NCBI GenBank assembly: GCA_046330455.1
Contig: JAXLSU010000007.1
Coordinates: forward strand, 138,660-202,659
DNA: 64,000 nucleotides
From: CAVQXR01 sp046330455
Lineage (GTDB): Bacteria > Actinomycetota > Thermoleophilia > Gaiellales > Gaiellaceae
Reading direction: 5' to 3'
The notes beneath the pieces were generated by a model, which was not told the DNA's origin, did not search any database, and worked only from the letters and a program-made list of their open reading frames with translations. A program made the translations under genes and the position numbers. Of the stretch, positions 17,399 through 26,096 are shown one piece after another (the stretch's first letter is position 1; every line of letters starts with the position of its first letter).

Positions 17399-17854
17399 AT
17401 GACCAACGCCACGATCAACTCAAGCAAGGGCGTCATCGAGCTGGAGCTGTTCGAGGAGGACGCGCCGAAGACCGTCGCGAACTTCGTCGAGCTCGCCGGC
17501 AAGGGCTACTACGACGGCCTCACGTTCCACCGGGTGATCCCGGACTTCATGATCCAGGGCGGCTGCCCGACAGGCGACGGCACCGGCGGGCCCGGGTACG
17601 AGTTCGAGGACGAGCGGAGCGGGCATCCCGTCGTCCGCGGCGCCATCGCGATGGCGAATCGCGGCCCGAACACGAACGGCAGCCAGTACTTCATCGTCAC
17701 CGCCGACGAGTGCTCCTGGCTCGACGGCAAGCACACCGTGTTCGGCCGTGTCAGCTCGGGGATGGACGTCGTGGACTCGATCGCCGCGGTCGACCGGGAC
17801 GGGCGCGACCGCCCGCTCGAGCCGGTCACGACCGACACCGTGGTCGTCGGCTAG
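17399..17854 (+). CDS. Peptidyl-prolyl cis-trans isomerase, cyclophilin type
   Basis: Cytoplasmic cyclophilin of 151 residues with no signal peptide. Conserved positions: FHRVIPDFMIQGG (catalytic Arg-Phe region), GPGYEFEDE, AIAMANRGPNTNGSQYFI and LDGKHTVFGRV. It starts 6 bases after a TAGCGT hexamer, so it is likely leaderless. Its own TAG stop (17852-17854) forms the start of the TAGGCT box used by folD. PpiA and PpiB types cannot be separated by this alone. Confidence 0.95.
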   Translation: MTNATINSSKGVIELELFEEDAPKTVANFVELAGKGYYDGLTFHRVIPDFMIQGGCPTGDGTGGPGYEFEDERSGHPVVRGAIAMANRGPNTNGSQYFIVTADECSWLDGKHTVFGRVSSGMDVVDSIAAVDRDGRDRPLEPVTTDTVVVG

Positions 17855-17866
17855 GCTCCCGGCCCG

Positions 17867-18718
17867 ATGCCTGCGACGCTCATGGACGGGAAGGCGCTGT
17901 CCGCGAAGGTGCGGGGTGAGGTGGCGCAGGAAGTGGCTGCCCTCGGACGTCCGGTCGGTCTCGCGACCGTCCTCGTCGGAGACGATCCCGCGTCCGCCGT
18001 ATACGTCCGCAACAAGCGGCAGGCGTGCACCGAAGCCGGGATCGAGTCGATCCACCACGAGCTGCCGGCCGCGACGAGCGAGCAGGAGCTGCTCGAGCTC
18101 GTCGCCGAGCTGAACGCCGACCCGAGCGTCACCGGGATCCTCTGCCAGCTGCCGCTCCCGGATCACATCGACGAGGACAGGGTGATCCGGGCGATCGACC
18201 CCGTGAAGGACGTCGACGGCTTCCATCCGCTGAACGCAGGTCTGCTCCTGCAGGGCAGCGGGATCCTCCTGCCGGCGACCCCCGCCGGGATCATGGAGAT
18301 CCTCGACGAGTACGACGTTCCGCTGCAGGGTGCCCAGGCCGTCGTGGTCGGCCGCTCGAACATCGTCGGAAAGCCGATCTCGCTGCTGCTTCTCCAGCGC
18401 CACGCCACGGTCACGATCTGCCACAGCCGCACCCGCGAGCTTCCCGAGCTCACGCGTGGGGCCGATGTGCTCGTGGCCGCCATCGGCAAGGCACGGGCGA
18501 TTACGAGGGAGATGGTGAAGCCGGGCGCGTGTGTGATCGACGTCGGGATCAACCGCGTCGACGGCAAGCTCGTCGGCGACGTGGCCGAGGACGTGGCCGA
18601 CGTCGCGGGCCTGCTCACGCCCGTCCCGGGCGGCGTCGGGCCGATGACGATCGCAGCGCTACTTCGCAATACGATGCGAGCTGCTCGCCGCCAGGCCGAG
18701 CTCGCCGCCGCCGTCTAA
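17867..18718 (+). CDS. folD: Bifunctional methylenetetrahydrofolate dehydrogenase/cyclohydrolase
   Basis: Interconverts 5,10-methylene-, methenyl- and 10-formyl-tetrahydrofolate in one-carbon metabolism. The 283-residue length is standard. Seen: SAVYVRNKRQAC with the catalytic Lys, GILCQLPLPDHID, PVKDVDGFHPLNAG, VVVGRSNIVGKPIS (nucleotide binding) and TPVPGGVGPMTIA. The ATG lies 9 bases after TAGGCT, whose TAG is the stop of the cyclophilin gene. A cold-shock gene follows with its own promoter. Confidence 0.96.
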   Translation: MPATLMDGKALSAKVRGEVAQEVAALGRPVGLATVLVGDDPASAVYVRNKRQACTEAGIESIHHELPAATSEQELLELVAELNADPSVTGILCQLPLPDHIDEDRVIRAIDPVKDVDGFHPLNAGLLLQGSGILLPATPAGIMEILDEYDVPLQGAQAVVVGRSNIVGKPISLLLLQRHATVTICHSRTRELPELTRGADVLVAAIGKARAITREMVKPGACVIDVGINRVDGKLVGDVAEDVADVAGLLTPVPGGVGPMTIAALLRNTMRAARRQAELAAAV

Positions 18719-18740
18719 CGAAACCATCGGGTCGCGCGAC

Positions 18741-18770
18741 TTGAAATCGCCCCTCCCGGGGCGGTATGGT
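18741..18770 (+). promoter_or_regulatory. Sigma-70-like promoter of the cold-shock gene
   Basis: ttgaaa (18741-18746), an 18-base spacer and tatggt (18765-18770). This is one of the few places in the window with a clear -35 box. It predicts a 5' leader of about 65 bases before the GTG at 18841, long for this genome and in line with the structured leaders of cold-shock mRNAs. Confidence 0.55.
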
Positions 18771-18840
18771 GCCGCACGCCGCGTTAAGCGGTAGTGAAGG
18801 TGAGCGGAGGCGGTCTGCAGTGCGTGAGGAGGTAGGGGTC

Positions 18841-19068
18841 GTGGCAGAGGGCACCGTCAAGTGGTTCTCCAACGAGAAGGGATACGGCTTCATCGCGCGG
18901 GACGAGGGTGAGGACGAAGCGAAGGACAAGGACGTATTCGTGCACTTCAGCGCGATCACGATGGACGGCTACAAGAGCCTCAGGGAGGGACAGAGGGTCG
19001 CGTTCGAGATCGTCGAGGGCCCCAAGGGGCTCCAGGCCGCGAACGTCCAGGCGGTCGGATCACCTTGA
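18841..19068 (+). CDS. Cold-shock domain protein
   Basis: A 75-residue single-domain RNA/DNA-binding protein (CspA family) that melts RNA secondary structure. RNP1 is KGYGFI and RNP2 is VFVHF; the start VKWFSNEKGYGF is typical. Between the RNPs is an acidic insertion (EGEDEAKDK) longer than in most Csps, probably extending the beta2-beta3 loop. A strong gaggagg ribosome-binding site precedes the GTG, fixing the start. A perfect GC-rich hairpin ends the transcript. Confidence 0.95.
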   Translation: MAEGTVKWFSNEKGYGFIARDEGEDEAKDKDVFVHFSAITMDGYKSLREGQRVAFEIVEGPKGLQAANVQAVGSP

Positions 19069-19079
19069 CCCCGGGGTGA

Positions 19080-19106
19080 CGGCGGGCCCCGCAATGGGGC
19101 CCGCCG
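19080..19106 (+). terminator. Terminator hairpin after the cold-shock gene
   Basis: An 11-bp perfect stem (cggcgggcccc / ggggcccgccg) with a 5-base loop, 11 bases after the stop. There is no U tract, as is common for actinobacterial hairpin terminators. Confidence 0.6.
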
Positions 19107-19158
19107 CACGTACGGGTTCACCGAGAGCCGGCGGGCAGGCGGGCACTAGACTGCCGCC

Positions 19159-19443
19159 ATGACGATCACCCGCGAGGACGTCACCCACGTCGCGCGCCTT
19201 GCGCGCCTCGAGATCCCGGAGGCCGAGATTCCGACCGTCCAGGCCGAGCTCGGCGCCATCCTCGATGCCGTCGGCAAGGTCGCCGAGCTCGACCTCCACG
19301 CCGTCGAGCCGACCTCGCACCCGCTCGACCTCGTGAACGTCTGGGCCGAGGACGTTCCGCGCCCGTCTCTCACCCGCGACGAGGCGCTCGCGAACGCCCC
19401 GGATCCCCACGACGGGATGTTCCGCGTTCCGTCCGTCGGGTGA
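19159..19443 (+). CDS. gatC: Asp-tRNA(Asn)/Glu-tRNA(Gln) amidotransferase subunit C
   Basis: Small (94-residue) stabilising subunit of the GatCAB complex that amidates misacylated Glu-tRNA(Gln) and Asp-tRNA(Asn). Typical start MTITREDVTHVARLARLEI, a helical middle and a C-terminal LTRDEALANAPD segment that contacts GatA. The ATG is 6 bases after TAGACT, so the gatCAB operon appears to begin with a leaderless gene. gatA follows after about 110 bases. Confidence 0.95.
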   Translation: MTITREDVTHVARLARLEIPEAEIPTVQAELGAILDAVGKVAELDLHAVEPTSHPLDLVNVWAEDVPRPSLTRDEALANAPDPHDGMFRVPSVG

Positions 19444-19555
19444 CTCTCGTGACGCATTCGCTCCACATCCGGCCCGGTCGGTCACCCATTCGTGCGCCGC
19501 TTCTCGTTACGATGAAATCGGGTGGAGGCGCGCGGTGGCCCCGCGTGGAGGCGGC

Positions 19556-20980
19556 GTGATCGACACGCTGCGCCTCACGGCCGAGCAGGCCCGCGGGTTG
19601 CTCGAGCGGCGTGAGGTGTCCGGGCGTGAGCTCTCCGATGCCTACCTCGGTGCGATCGAGGCGCGCGACCCCGAGCTCCATGCCTACCTCCACGTCACGG
19701 GCGAGGCGCTCGAGCCCCGGGGCGATCAGCTCGGCGTCCCGATCGCGCTGAAGGACTGCATCTCCACGAGGGGCGTCCCGACCACGGCCGGCTCGAGGAT
19801 CCTCGAGGGCTACGTGCCCGTGTTCGACTCCACCGTCGCGCAGCGGTGCAAGGCCGCGGGCCTGCCGCTGCTCGGGAAGGTGAACATGGACGAGTTCGCG
19901 ATGGGCTCCTCGACCGAGAACTCGGCCTACGGCCCGACGCGAAACCCCTGGGACCCCGAACGGGTGCCGGGCGGATCGTCTGGAGGCTCGGCGGCGGCCG
20001 TCGCCGGCGGCCTCGCCCCGTGGGCGCTCGGGTCGGACACCGGCGGCTCGATCAAGCAGCCGGCAGCGCTCTGCGGGCTCGTCGGGCTGCGGCCGACCTA
20101 CGGCACCGTCTCGCGCTCCGGGATCATCGCGTTCGCCTCGAGCCTCGACCAGATCGGCCCCCTGACGAAGACCGTCCGGGACTGCGCACTCCTCTACTCG
20201 CTGATCGCGGGGCGTGACCGGGACGACTCGACGACGGTCGACCTCCCCGTACCGGTGCAGCTGCCGACCGCGCTCGATCTCGAAGGCGTCCGGATCGGCG
20301 TCCCCCGGGAGATGGTCGACGCGGAGGGGATCGAACCAGGTGTGCGCGCCGCGGTCGAGCGCACGATCGAGCTGGCGGAAGGGCTCGGGGCCGAGGTCGG
20401 GGAGGCCCGCCTTCCCCGGTCGGTCGCCTACGGTCTGCCCTGCTACTACCTGATCGCCCCGGCGGAGGCGAGCTCGAACCTCGCCCGCTACGACGGCGTG
20501 CGGTTCGGCTATCGCGCCAAGACGGAGGGCGACCTCACCGACCTGTACATGCGAACACGCTGGGAGGGCTTCGGAGCCGAGCCGAAGCGCAGGATCATGC
20601 TCGGCACGTACGCGCTCTCGGCCGGGTACTACGACGCCTACTACGGGCAGGCCCAGCGAGTCCGGACGATCATCCGCGACGAGCACGCCGCCGCGTTCGA
20701 GCGGTTCGACGTCCTGCTCTCCGCGACCTCGCCGACCGTCGCGTTCCATCTCGGTGAGCGGACGGCCGACCCGCTCGCGATGTACGTAGCCGACGTGCTC
20801 ACGATCCCGTCGTGTGTCGCCGGCCTCCCCGGCCTCAACATCCCGTGCGGGCTCTCCGACGGGCTCCCGGTCGGCCTGCAGCTGATCGGGCCGCAGTTCG
20901 CCGAGAACGCCCTGTTTCGGATCGGGCACGCGCTCGAACAGGCAATCGGCTTCGATCCCGTCCCGGAGCGACTCCGATGA
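19556..20980 (+). CDS. gatA: Glu-tRNA(Gln)/Asp-tRNA(Asn) amidotransferase subunit A
   Basis: Amidase-signature subunit that releases ammonia from glutamine. The Ser-cisSer-Lys triad is visible: Lys in IALKDCIS, cis-Ser in GGSSGGSAAAVAGG, and the nucleophile region in GSDTGGSIKQPAALCG. About 474 residues, normal for GatA. GTG at 19556 is chosen because ggagg stands 5 bases before it; another in-frame GTG at 19535 is possible. The stop overlaps gatB as ATGA. Confidence 0.95.
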   Translation: MIDTLRLTAEQARGLLERREVSGRELSDAYLGAIEARDPELHAYLHVTGEALEPRGDQLGVPIALKDCISTRGVPTTAGSRILEGYVPVFDSTVAQRCKAAGLPLLGKVNMDEFAMGSSTENSAYGPTRNPWDPERVPGGSSGGSAAAVAGGLAPWALGSDTGGSIKQPAALCGLVGLRPTYGTVSRSGIIAFASSLDQIGPLTKTVRDCALLYSLIAGRDRDDSTTVDLPVPVQLPTALDLEGVRIGVPREMVDAEGIEPGVRAAVERTIELAEGLGAEVGEARLPRSVAYGLPCYYLIAPAEASSNLARYDGVRFGYRAKTEGDLTDLYMRTRWEGFGAEPKRRIMLGTYALSAGYYDAYYGQAQRVRTIIRDEHAAAFERFDVLLSATSPTVAFHLGERTADPLAMYVADVLTIPSCVAGLPGLNIPCGLSDGLPVGLQLIGPQFAENALFRIGHALEQAIGFDPVPERLR

Positions 20981-22419
20981 ACGAGGCGGCCGCCGTGACC
21001 ACCGGGTCCGCGCAGAGCGCCTGGGAGACCGTCGTCGGGCTCGAGATCCACGTGCAGCTGAAGACGCGGACAAAGATGTTCTGCCGGTGCGAGAACGGCT
21101 ACGGCGAGCTCGAGAACACGCGGACCTGCCCGGTCTGCCTCGGGCACCCGGGCGTGCTCCCGGTCCCGAACGGCACCGCCGTCGCGTGGACGATCCGGCT
21201 CGGGCTCGCGCTCTCCTGCACGATCGCGCCGCGGGCCCTGTTCCACCGGAAGAACTACTTCTACCCCGATCTGCCCAAGGGCTACCAGATCTCGCAGTTC
21301 GACCTGCCCTTCTGCACCGACGGACGCTTCGCCGTGCCGGGGCCGGACGGTGACCACGTCGTCGGCATCGTCCGCGCCCATCTCGAGGAGGACGCGGCGA
21401 AGACCGTCCACGTCGGCGGCGCCGAGGGGCGCATCCACGGCGCCGAGACCTCGCTCGTCGACTTCAACCGGGGCGGCACGCCGCTCGTCGAGATCGTCAC
21501 CCGGCCCGACATCCACTCGGGCGAGCAGGCCCGGCGCTTCCTCGGGCTGCTCCGTCAGACGGTCGTCGAGCTCGGGATCTCCGACGCCGAGATGGAGAAG
21601 GGATCGCTGCGCTGCGATGCGAACGTCTCGGTGCGCCGCGTGGGCGAGCCCGGCTTCCGCACGAAGACGGAGCTCAAGAACATGAACTCGTTCAAGTTCG
21701 TGGCCGACGGGATCGAGGCCGAGGCCCGCCGCCAGATCGAGCTCTACGACGCCGGCGAGGACGTCGTCCAGGAGACCCTCCACTTCGACCCCGGAACGGG
21801 CCGGATCACGTCGCTGCGGTCGAAGGAGGAGGCCCACGACTACCGGTACTTCCCGGAGCCGGACCTCGTGCCCGTCGAGCCTCCGGCCGAGCTGGTCGAG
21901 CAGATCGAGCGGGATCTGCCCGAGCTTCCCGCAGCGCGGATCCGCAGGCTAGAGGCGGAGGTCGGCTTCGACCTCGCCGAGGGGCTCGTGACGAGCGGAC
22001 GGGACCACCTGTACGAGCGAGTGGCGGGCGATCGTCGAGCCGTCGCGAACGTGATCATGAACCAGCTCGCAGGCGCCGGCGTGGACACGGCCGCGGTGGA
22101 TCCCGCGGAGCTCGGCAAGCTCGTCGAGGCGCGGGAGCGGATTCCTCGCCAGGCGTTCGACGAGGCGATCGCGAGGGCGGGCGACCCCGGGTTCTCGGCC
22201 GACCCGTACCTGGGCCAGGAGGCCGTCTCGGACACGGCGGCCCTCGCTCCGGTCATCGACGGGGTGATCGCCGCGAACCCCGGTCAGGCCGAGGCGTACC
22301 GTGGCGGCAAGGAGGGTCTGCTCGGCTACTTCGTCGGGCAGGTGATGAAGGCGACCGGAGGGACGGCGAACGCGAAGGTCGTCAGCGAACTGCTCCGGGA
22401 GCGTCTTCGGGGCGGCTGA
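20977..22419 (+). CDS. gatB: Glu-tRNA(Gln)/Asp-tRNA(Asn) amidotransferase subunit B
   Basis: Kinase/amidotransferase subunit that phosphorylates the misacylated aminoacyl-tRNA and accepts ammonia from GatA. 480 residues: WETVVGLEIHVQL start, zinc site CRCENGYGE..TCPVCLGHPG, KNYFYPDLPKGYQISQ, DFNRGGTPLVEIV, EDAAKTVH, EMEKGSLRCDANVS, KNMNSFKFV and DYRYFPEPDL, then the helical and YqeY-like C-terminal domains (LLGYFVGQVMKATGG). The start is fixed by the ATGA overlap with gatA. The end of the operon is marked by a palindrome 9 bases downstream. Confidence 0.97.
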   Translation: MNEAAAVTTGSAQSAWETVVGLEIHVQLKTRTKMFCRCENGYGELENTRTCPVCLGHPGVLPVPNGTAVAWTIRLGLALSCTIAPRALFHRKNYFYPDLPKGYQISQFDLPFCTDGRFAVPGPDGDHVVGIVRAHLEEDAAKTVHVGGAEGRIHGAETSLVDFNRGGTPLVEIVTRPDIHSGEQARRFLGLLRQTVVELGISDAEMEKGSLRCDANVSVRRVGEPGFRTKTELKNMNSFKFVADGIEAEARRQIELYDAGEDVVQETLHFDPGTGRITSLRSKEEAHDYRYFPEPDLVPVEPPAELVEQIERDLPELPAARIRRLEAEVGFDLAEGLVTSGRDHLYERVAGDRRAVANVIMNQLAGAGVDTAAVDPAELGKLVEARERIPRQAFDEAIARAGDPGFSADPYLGQEAVSDTAALAPVIDGVIAANPGQAEAYRGGKEGLLGYFVGQVMKATGGTANAKVVSELLRERLRGG

Positions 22420-22427
22420 GGCGGCCC

Positions 22428-22452
22428 GGGCGGGATGAGATCCCGCCCCTAC
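22428..22452. repeat. Dispersed palindrome, copy 1 (after gatB)
   Basis: gggcgggat-gag-atcccgccc followed by cctac. It shares the central GGATGAGATCC core, in inverse orientation, and the ctac flank with copies at 22767 and 47990. Probably doubles as the gatCAB terminator. Confidence 0.5.
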
Positions 22453-22549
22453 GGATCCCACGACCATCGCCGGGATCGGGCGCGATGGTGCCACCGCAGC
22501 GCCGACCGTCTCGCGGCCGTCAGGCTGAGGGCGTGATGGGATTCCGTTC

Positions 22550-22704
22550 CTGCGTCCCACCACCGTCGGGGCAGCAGGGTGCGATGCGATCCAACCCACA
22601 CGAATCGACCGTCTGGCCGTCGAGCTGGCGCGCCGGCTTCCTCCCTGCGTCCCACCACCGTCGGGGCAGCAGGGTGCGTACGATCCAACCCACGGCGCGT
22701 CCGA
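22550..22704. repeat. Two direct copies of a ~95-nt repeat
   Basis: The 34-base block ctgcgtcccaccaccgtcgg...ggtgcg occurs at about 22550 and again about 95 bases later, each followed by gatccaaccca and then a tcgaccgt/tccgaccgt segment. A degenerate third half-copy (gaccgtctcgcggccgtc) lies upstream near 22506. No open frame is conserved between copies. The repeat lies in the 412-base gap between gatB and a membrane-protein gene; no gene is seen there. Confidence 0.6.
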
Positions 22705-22766
22705 CCGTGTCGCGGCCGTCCGGGCTGGGCGCGCTGGGGTGTCGCCCGCAGCGGTACGACCTCGAT

Positions 22767-22793
22767 GTAGGGGCCGGATCTCATCCGGCCCTC
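22767..22793. repeat. Dispersed palindrome, copy 2
   Basis: gtaggggccggat-ctc-atccggccc, a 9-10 bp stem with a 3-base loop, nearly identical to the copy at 47990-48018. Lies in the spacer close to the 3' end of the minus-strand membrane-protein gene. Confidence 0.55.
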
Positions 22794-22831
22794 TCGCCGC
22801 GGGAGCGTGACCGCCGGGCTTCGCCCGGTCT

Positions 22832-23557
22832 CTACACGTCTCGCAGCCGGCCTGGCGGCTGAGGGCCCGGCTCGGCCGGGCCCGCCCCGCCGACCGCGGG
22901 CCCGCGAGGGCCCGCACCACCGCCCAACCGCGGGAGCTTCCCGCCGCTCGCGCTCACGAATCCCGCGTACAGGAGGACGACCGCGAGCGCGATGAAAGCG
23001 GTCGTGCCGGCCAGCCCGAGGCCGCTGGCGGCGCTCCCGGCCGCGGCGACGGCGACCCCGGCGAGGATCAGCCCGTTCGCCACGGGCCGCCGGCGCAGGG
23101 TGGCGAGGGCGACGACGACGACCGCGACCGTGCCGAGCGTGTTCCCGAGCACCGCGACGAGCCTGGCGGGCACGAACGCGAGGTGCTCCTGCGCCTCGGG
23201 GATCCCCGTGCCGGTGACCGGCTCGGTCAGGGGGACGGCGATCGCGATACCGGCGGCGAGCCCCGCGTACAGGAGCCCGAGCGGCCCTGCGAAGCGCCGC
23301 CCGATGAGCAGCAACGAGCCGACGCCGAGCAGGGCCGCGGTCACCAGGCCTCCGAAAAGGTAGTAGACGCGGAACGCCCGATCGTCCCAGCCTGCGGCGG
23401 CGCCCCACGCCAGCGCCGCCGAGGCGACCGCGTACGCGGCGAGGGCCGCCGACCAGGCCGCCAGCTGCGGTGCCCGTCCGCGCCGCCACCGGGCGAGCAG
23501 GTCACCGGCGAGGCGGAGCGCGAGCAGCGCGGCCGCGAATGCGAGGAGAGCCTCCAC
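22832..23557 (-). CDS. Multipass membrane protein, function unknown
   Basis: 241 residues with about seven hydrophobic segments (e.g. LLAFAAALLALRLAGDLLA, YLFGGLVTAALLGVGSLLLIG, LVAVLGNTLGTVAVVVVALA, GTTAFIALAVVLLYAGFV) and a cytoplasmic-looking Gly/Pro/Arg-rich tail that runs into GC-rich spacer. No family recognised. The GTG start is 6 bases after TAGGCT on the minus strand (leaderless). It is divergent from the dnaJ-like gene. The low-complexity tail (GGGAGPRGPAVGGAG) may be a recent extension. Confidence 0.65.
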   Translation of the reverse strand: MEALLAFAAALLALRLAGDLLARWRRGRAPQLAAWSAALAAYAVASAALAWGAAAGWDDRAFRVYYLFGGLVTAALLGVGSLLLIGRRFAGPLGLLYAGLAAGIAIAVPLTEPVTGTGIPEAQEHLAFVPARLVAVLGNTLGTVAVVVVALATLRRRPVANGLILAGVAVAAAGSAASGLGLAGTTAFIALAVVLLYAGFVSASGGKLPRLGGGAGPRGPAVGGAGPAEPGPQPPGRLRDV

Positions 23558-23624
23558 GGCCGTAGCCTAGGCACCCCCGGCGACAACGGCTCCGGCAGGC
23601 ACCGTCTGTAGCCTAGGGCCCAGC

Positions 23625-24455
23625 GTGGCGACACAGTCCCGCCGTGACTACTACGAGATCCTCGGGGTACCGAGGGACGCCGATCGCGAGACGGTTCGCC
23701 GTGCGTTCCGGCTGCTCGCGGCCGAGTTCCATCCCGACGTCTCCGACAGCCCGAACGCGCTCGACCGCTTCCGGGAGATCGCCGAAGCGTACGACGTCCT
23801 CTCCCGGCCCGAGACCCGCGAGCAGTACGACCGGTACGGGTTCGAGCCGCGCGGCGTCGGCGGGTTCGGGGCCGCTCAGCCTGGCTCGGGCGCCGGCCTG
23901 TTCGACGACCTCACCCGCAGCCCCGGACGCGAGGTCCCTCGCGGCGAGGACGTCCTGCTCCGTCTCGAGCTCACCGTCGAGGAGGCAGCGCGCGGCGGCA
24001 CCCACCCGGTGCGTTTCTCCACGGTCGACGTCTGCGACACGTGCCACGGGATCGGTGCGGCGCCCGGTACGGCCCGTCGAGCCTGTCCGGCCTGCGGAGG
24101 TCGAGGGCGGATCCGGGAGGCCGGCGACGGCAGCGGCTTCCACCTTCGCACCTGCGGTCGCTGCGGCGGATCCGGCAAGCAGATCGTCACCCCGTGCGTG
24201 GACTGCGACGGCACCGGCCGCCTGGAGCGTGGCCGCTCGCTGCTCGTCGAGGTACCGCCCGGCGTCGGCGACGGCGAGGAGATCCGTCTCGTCGGACAGG
24301 GGGACGCCTCCGAGGACGTCGGCGAGCCCGGTGATCTCGTGCTGATGCTGGCCGTCGTGGGTCCGGACGACCCCGTGCTCGGCCGCCGGCTCGCGCTCGC
24401 CGGGCTCGTGTGCGCCCTCGTCCTCACCGCCGTCGTGGCCCTGTTCCTGCGCTGA
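23625..24455 (+). CDS. Truncated DnaJ-like co-chaperone with C-terminal membrane anchor
   Basis: Has a J domain (residues 1-70: YYEILGVPRDADRETVRRAFR, then HPD within FHPDVSD) and a Gly/Phe linker. The complete four-repeat zinc domain follows: CDTCHGIG, CPACGGRG, CGRCGGSG and CVDCDGTG. Then only about 50 residues of substrate domain remain (LLVEVPPGVGDGEEIRLVGQGDA). Instead of the second substrate domain and dimerisation region, it ends in a hydrophobic helix (LALAGLVCALVLTAVVALFL) and Arg. At 276 residues it is about 100 shorter than DnaJ. Inferred role: a membrane-tethered co-chaperone recruiting DnaK. Starts GTG downstream of TAGCCT. Confidence 0.85.
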   Translation: MATQSRRDYYEILGVPRDADRETVRRAFRLLAAEFHPDVSDSPNALDRFREIAEAYDVLSRPETREQYDRYGFEPRGVGGFGAAQPGSGAGLFDDLTRSPGREVPRGEDVLLRLELTVEEAARGGTHPVRFSTVDVCDTCHGIGAAPGTARRACPACGGRGRIREAGDGSGFHLRTCGRCGGSGKQIVTPCVDCDGTGRLERGRSLLVEVPPGVGDGEEIRLVGQGDASEDVGEPGDLVLMLAVVGPDDPVLGRRLALAGLVCALVLTAVVALFLR

Positions 24456-24501
24456 GCGAGCACCGGCGCGACGGCCGAGGCCGCTGGGCTAGGCTCACGC
24501 C

Positions 24502-26091
24502 ATGGAGCCCGAGCGCGCACGGATCCTCGTCCGGGAGCGGATCGCCGCCGCCGGCGTCGACCGGCTGCGGGAGCGGTACGACGTCGACGTCGACTTCGAG
24601 AGCGACCTCGAGCAGACGATCGGCGCCTACGACGCGCTGATCGTCCGTAGCGCCACCCGTGTCACGAAGGAGCTCCTCGAGCGTGCCCCGCGCCTGCGCG
24701 TGATCGGTCGCGCCGGGGTCGGGGTCGACAACGTCGACGTGGCCGCGGCCACGAAGCGGGGCATCCTCGTCGTCAATGCCCCTCAGTCGACCGTCGTCTC
24801 CGCAGCCGAGCACACGATCGGCCTGCTGCTCGCGCTCGCGCGGTCGATCCCGCAGGCCTCGGCGGCCCTGCACGCCGGACGCTGGGAGCGTTCGCGCTTC
24901 GCCGGGATCGAGGTCGCCGAGAAGACGCTCGCGCTCGTCGGCTTCGGGCGCATCGGACAGCAGGTGGCGCGGCGGGCGAAGGGGCTCGCGATGCGGGTCG
25001 TCGCCTACGATCCCTTCGTCGCGCCCGAGAAGATGCGCGAGCTCGGCGTCGAGCACGCCGTCACGCTCGAGGAGGCGATTGCCGGGGCCGACTTCCTCTC
25101 GCTGCACACGGCGCTCACCGCCGAGTCCCACGGGCTGATCGGCCGCGAGCAGCTCGCGGCCGCGAAGGACGGCCTGCGCCTGTTGAACGTCGCCCGCGGC
25201 GAGCTCGTCGACGAGGAGGCGTTGATCGAGGCCCTGGAGAGCGGCAAGGTCGCCGCGGCGGCGCTCGACGTGTTCGCGCAGGAGCCCTACGCGGGCCCGC
25301 TGACCCGGTTCGAGAACGTCGTCCTGACCCCGCACCTCGGAGCCTCGACCCACGAGGCCCAGGATCGGGCGGGCGTGATCGTGTCCGAGCAGGTGGCTGC
25401 GGCGCTCGAGGGTCGGGTGGCCGCGAACGCCGTGAACGTCCCCGCCGTCGCTCCCGAGGAGCTCGAGTTTCTCGGCCCGTACCTGCCGCTCGCGAGCAAG
25501 CTCGGGGAGCTCGCCTACGAGCTCGCGGGCGCGAACGTGACCCGGCTCGACTTTGCCCACTTCGGCGAGCTGGCCGAGCACGACACCCGCCTGCTCACCC
25601 TCGCAGGCCTCAAGGCCGCCTTCCAGGGCCGCTTCGAGGAGCCAGTGAACGAGGTCAACGCGCCCGTCGTCGCGCGCGAGCGGGGCATCGAGGTGCGGGA
25701 GGAGTCGAGCCGGGCCTCACGTGACTTCACGAACCTCGTCCAGGTGACCGCCCACGCCGGCGGGCAGGAGGTCGTCGTCGCCGGGACGGCGATCGGCGGC
25801 GAGCACCGCCCTCGCCTCGTGCAGGCGCTCGGCTACGAGATCGAGATCGAGCTCGAGCCGCTCATGGTGTTCATCGTGAACGCCGACCGGCCCGGCCGGA
25901 TCGGCCTCGTCGGGACGATCCTCGGCGAGGAGGGGATCAACATCGCGACGATGGCGGTCTCGCGAAACCGTCCGGGCGGCAACGCCCTGATGGTGCTGAC
26001 CGTGGACACGCCGCTCACGTCTCGCGCGCTCGAGCGGCTCGAGGCAGACCCGGGCTTCGTCGAGGTACGGCTGATCACCCTCGACGCCTGA
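24502..26091 (+). CDS. serA: D-3-phosphoglycerate dehydrogenase (long form)
   Basis: First step of serine synthesis from 3-phosphoglycerate. 529 residues with the actinobacterial type 1 layout: substrate domain, NAD domain (LVGFGRIGQQVARRA), catalytic Arg/Glu/His region (NVARGELVDEEALIEAL, TPHLGASTHEAQ), the intervening ASB domain, and a C-terminal ACT domain (MVFIVNADRPGRIGLVGTILGEEGINIATM) for serine feedback. The ATG is 6 bases after TAGGCT, a textbook leaderless start here. A YbaK-like gene follows after 5 bases. Confidence 0.96.
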   Translation: MEPERARILVRERIAAAGVDRLRERYDVDVDFESDLEQTIGAYDALIVRSATRVTKELLERAPRLRVIGRAGVGVDNVDVAAATKRGILVVNAPQSTVVSAAEHTIGLLLALARSIPQASAALHAGRWERSRFAGIEVAEKTLALVGFGRIGQQVARRAKGLAMRVVAYDPFVAPEKMRELGVEHAVTLEEAIAGADFLSLHTALTAESHGLIGREQLAAAKDGLRLLNVARGELVDEEALIEALESGKVAAAALDVFAQEPYAGPLTRFENVVLTPHLGASTHEAQDRAGVIVSEQVAAALEGRVAANAVNVPAVAPEELEFLGPYLPLASKLGELAYELAGANVTRLDFAHFGELAEHDTRLLTLAGLKAAFQGRFEEPVNEVNAPVVARERGIEVREESSRASRDFTNLVQVTAHAGGQEVVVAGTAIGGEHRPRLVQALGYEIEIELEPLMVFIVNADRPGRIGLVGTILGEEGINIATMAVSRNRPGGNALMVLTVDTPLTSRALERLEADPGFVEVRLITLDA

Positions 26092-26096
26092 GCCCG

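Noticed and set aside
22550..22704. Possible CRISPR array
   Set aside because: Only two copies about 95 bases apart, with diverged repeat ends and no cas genes in the window.
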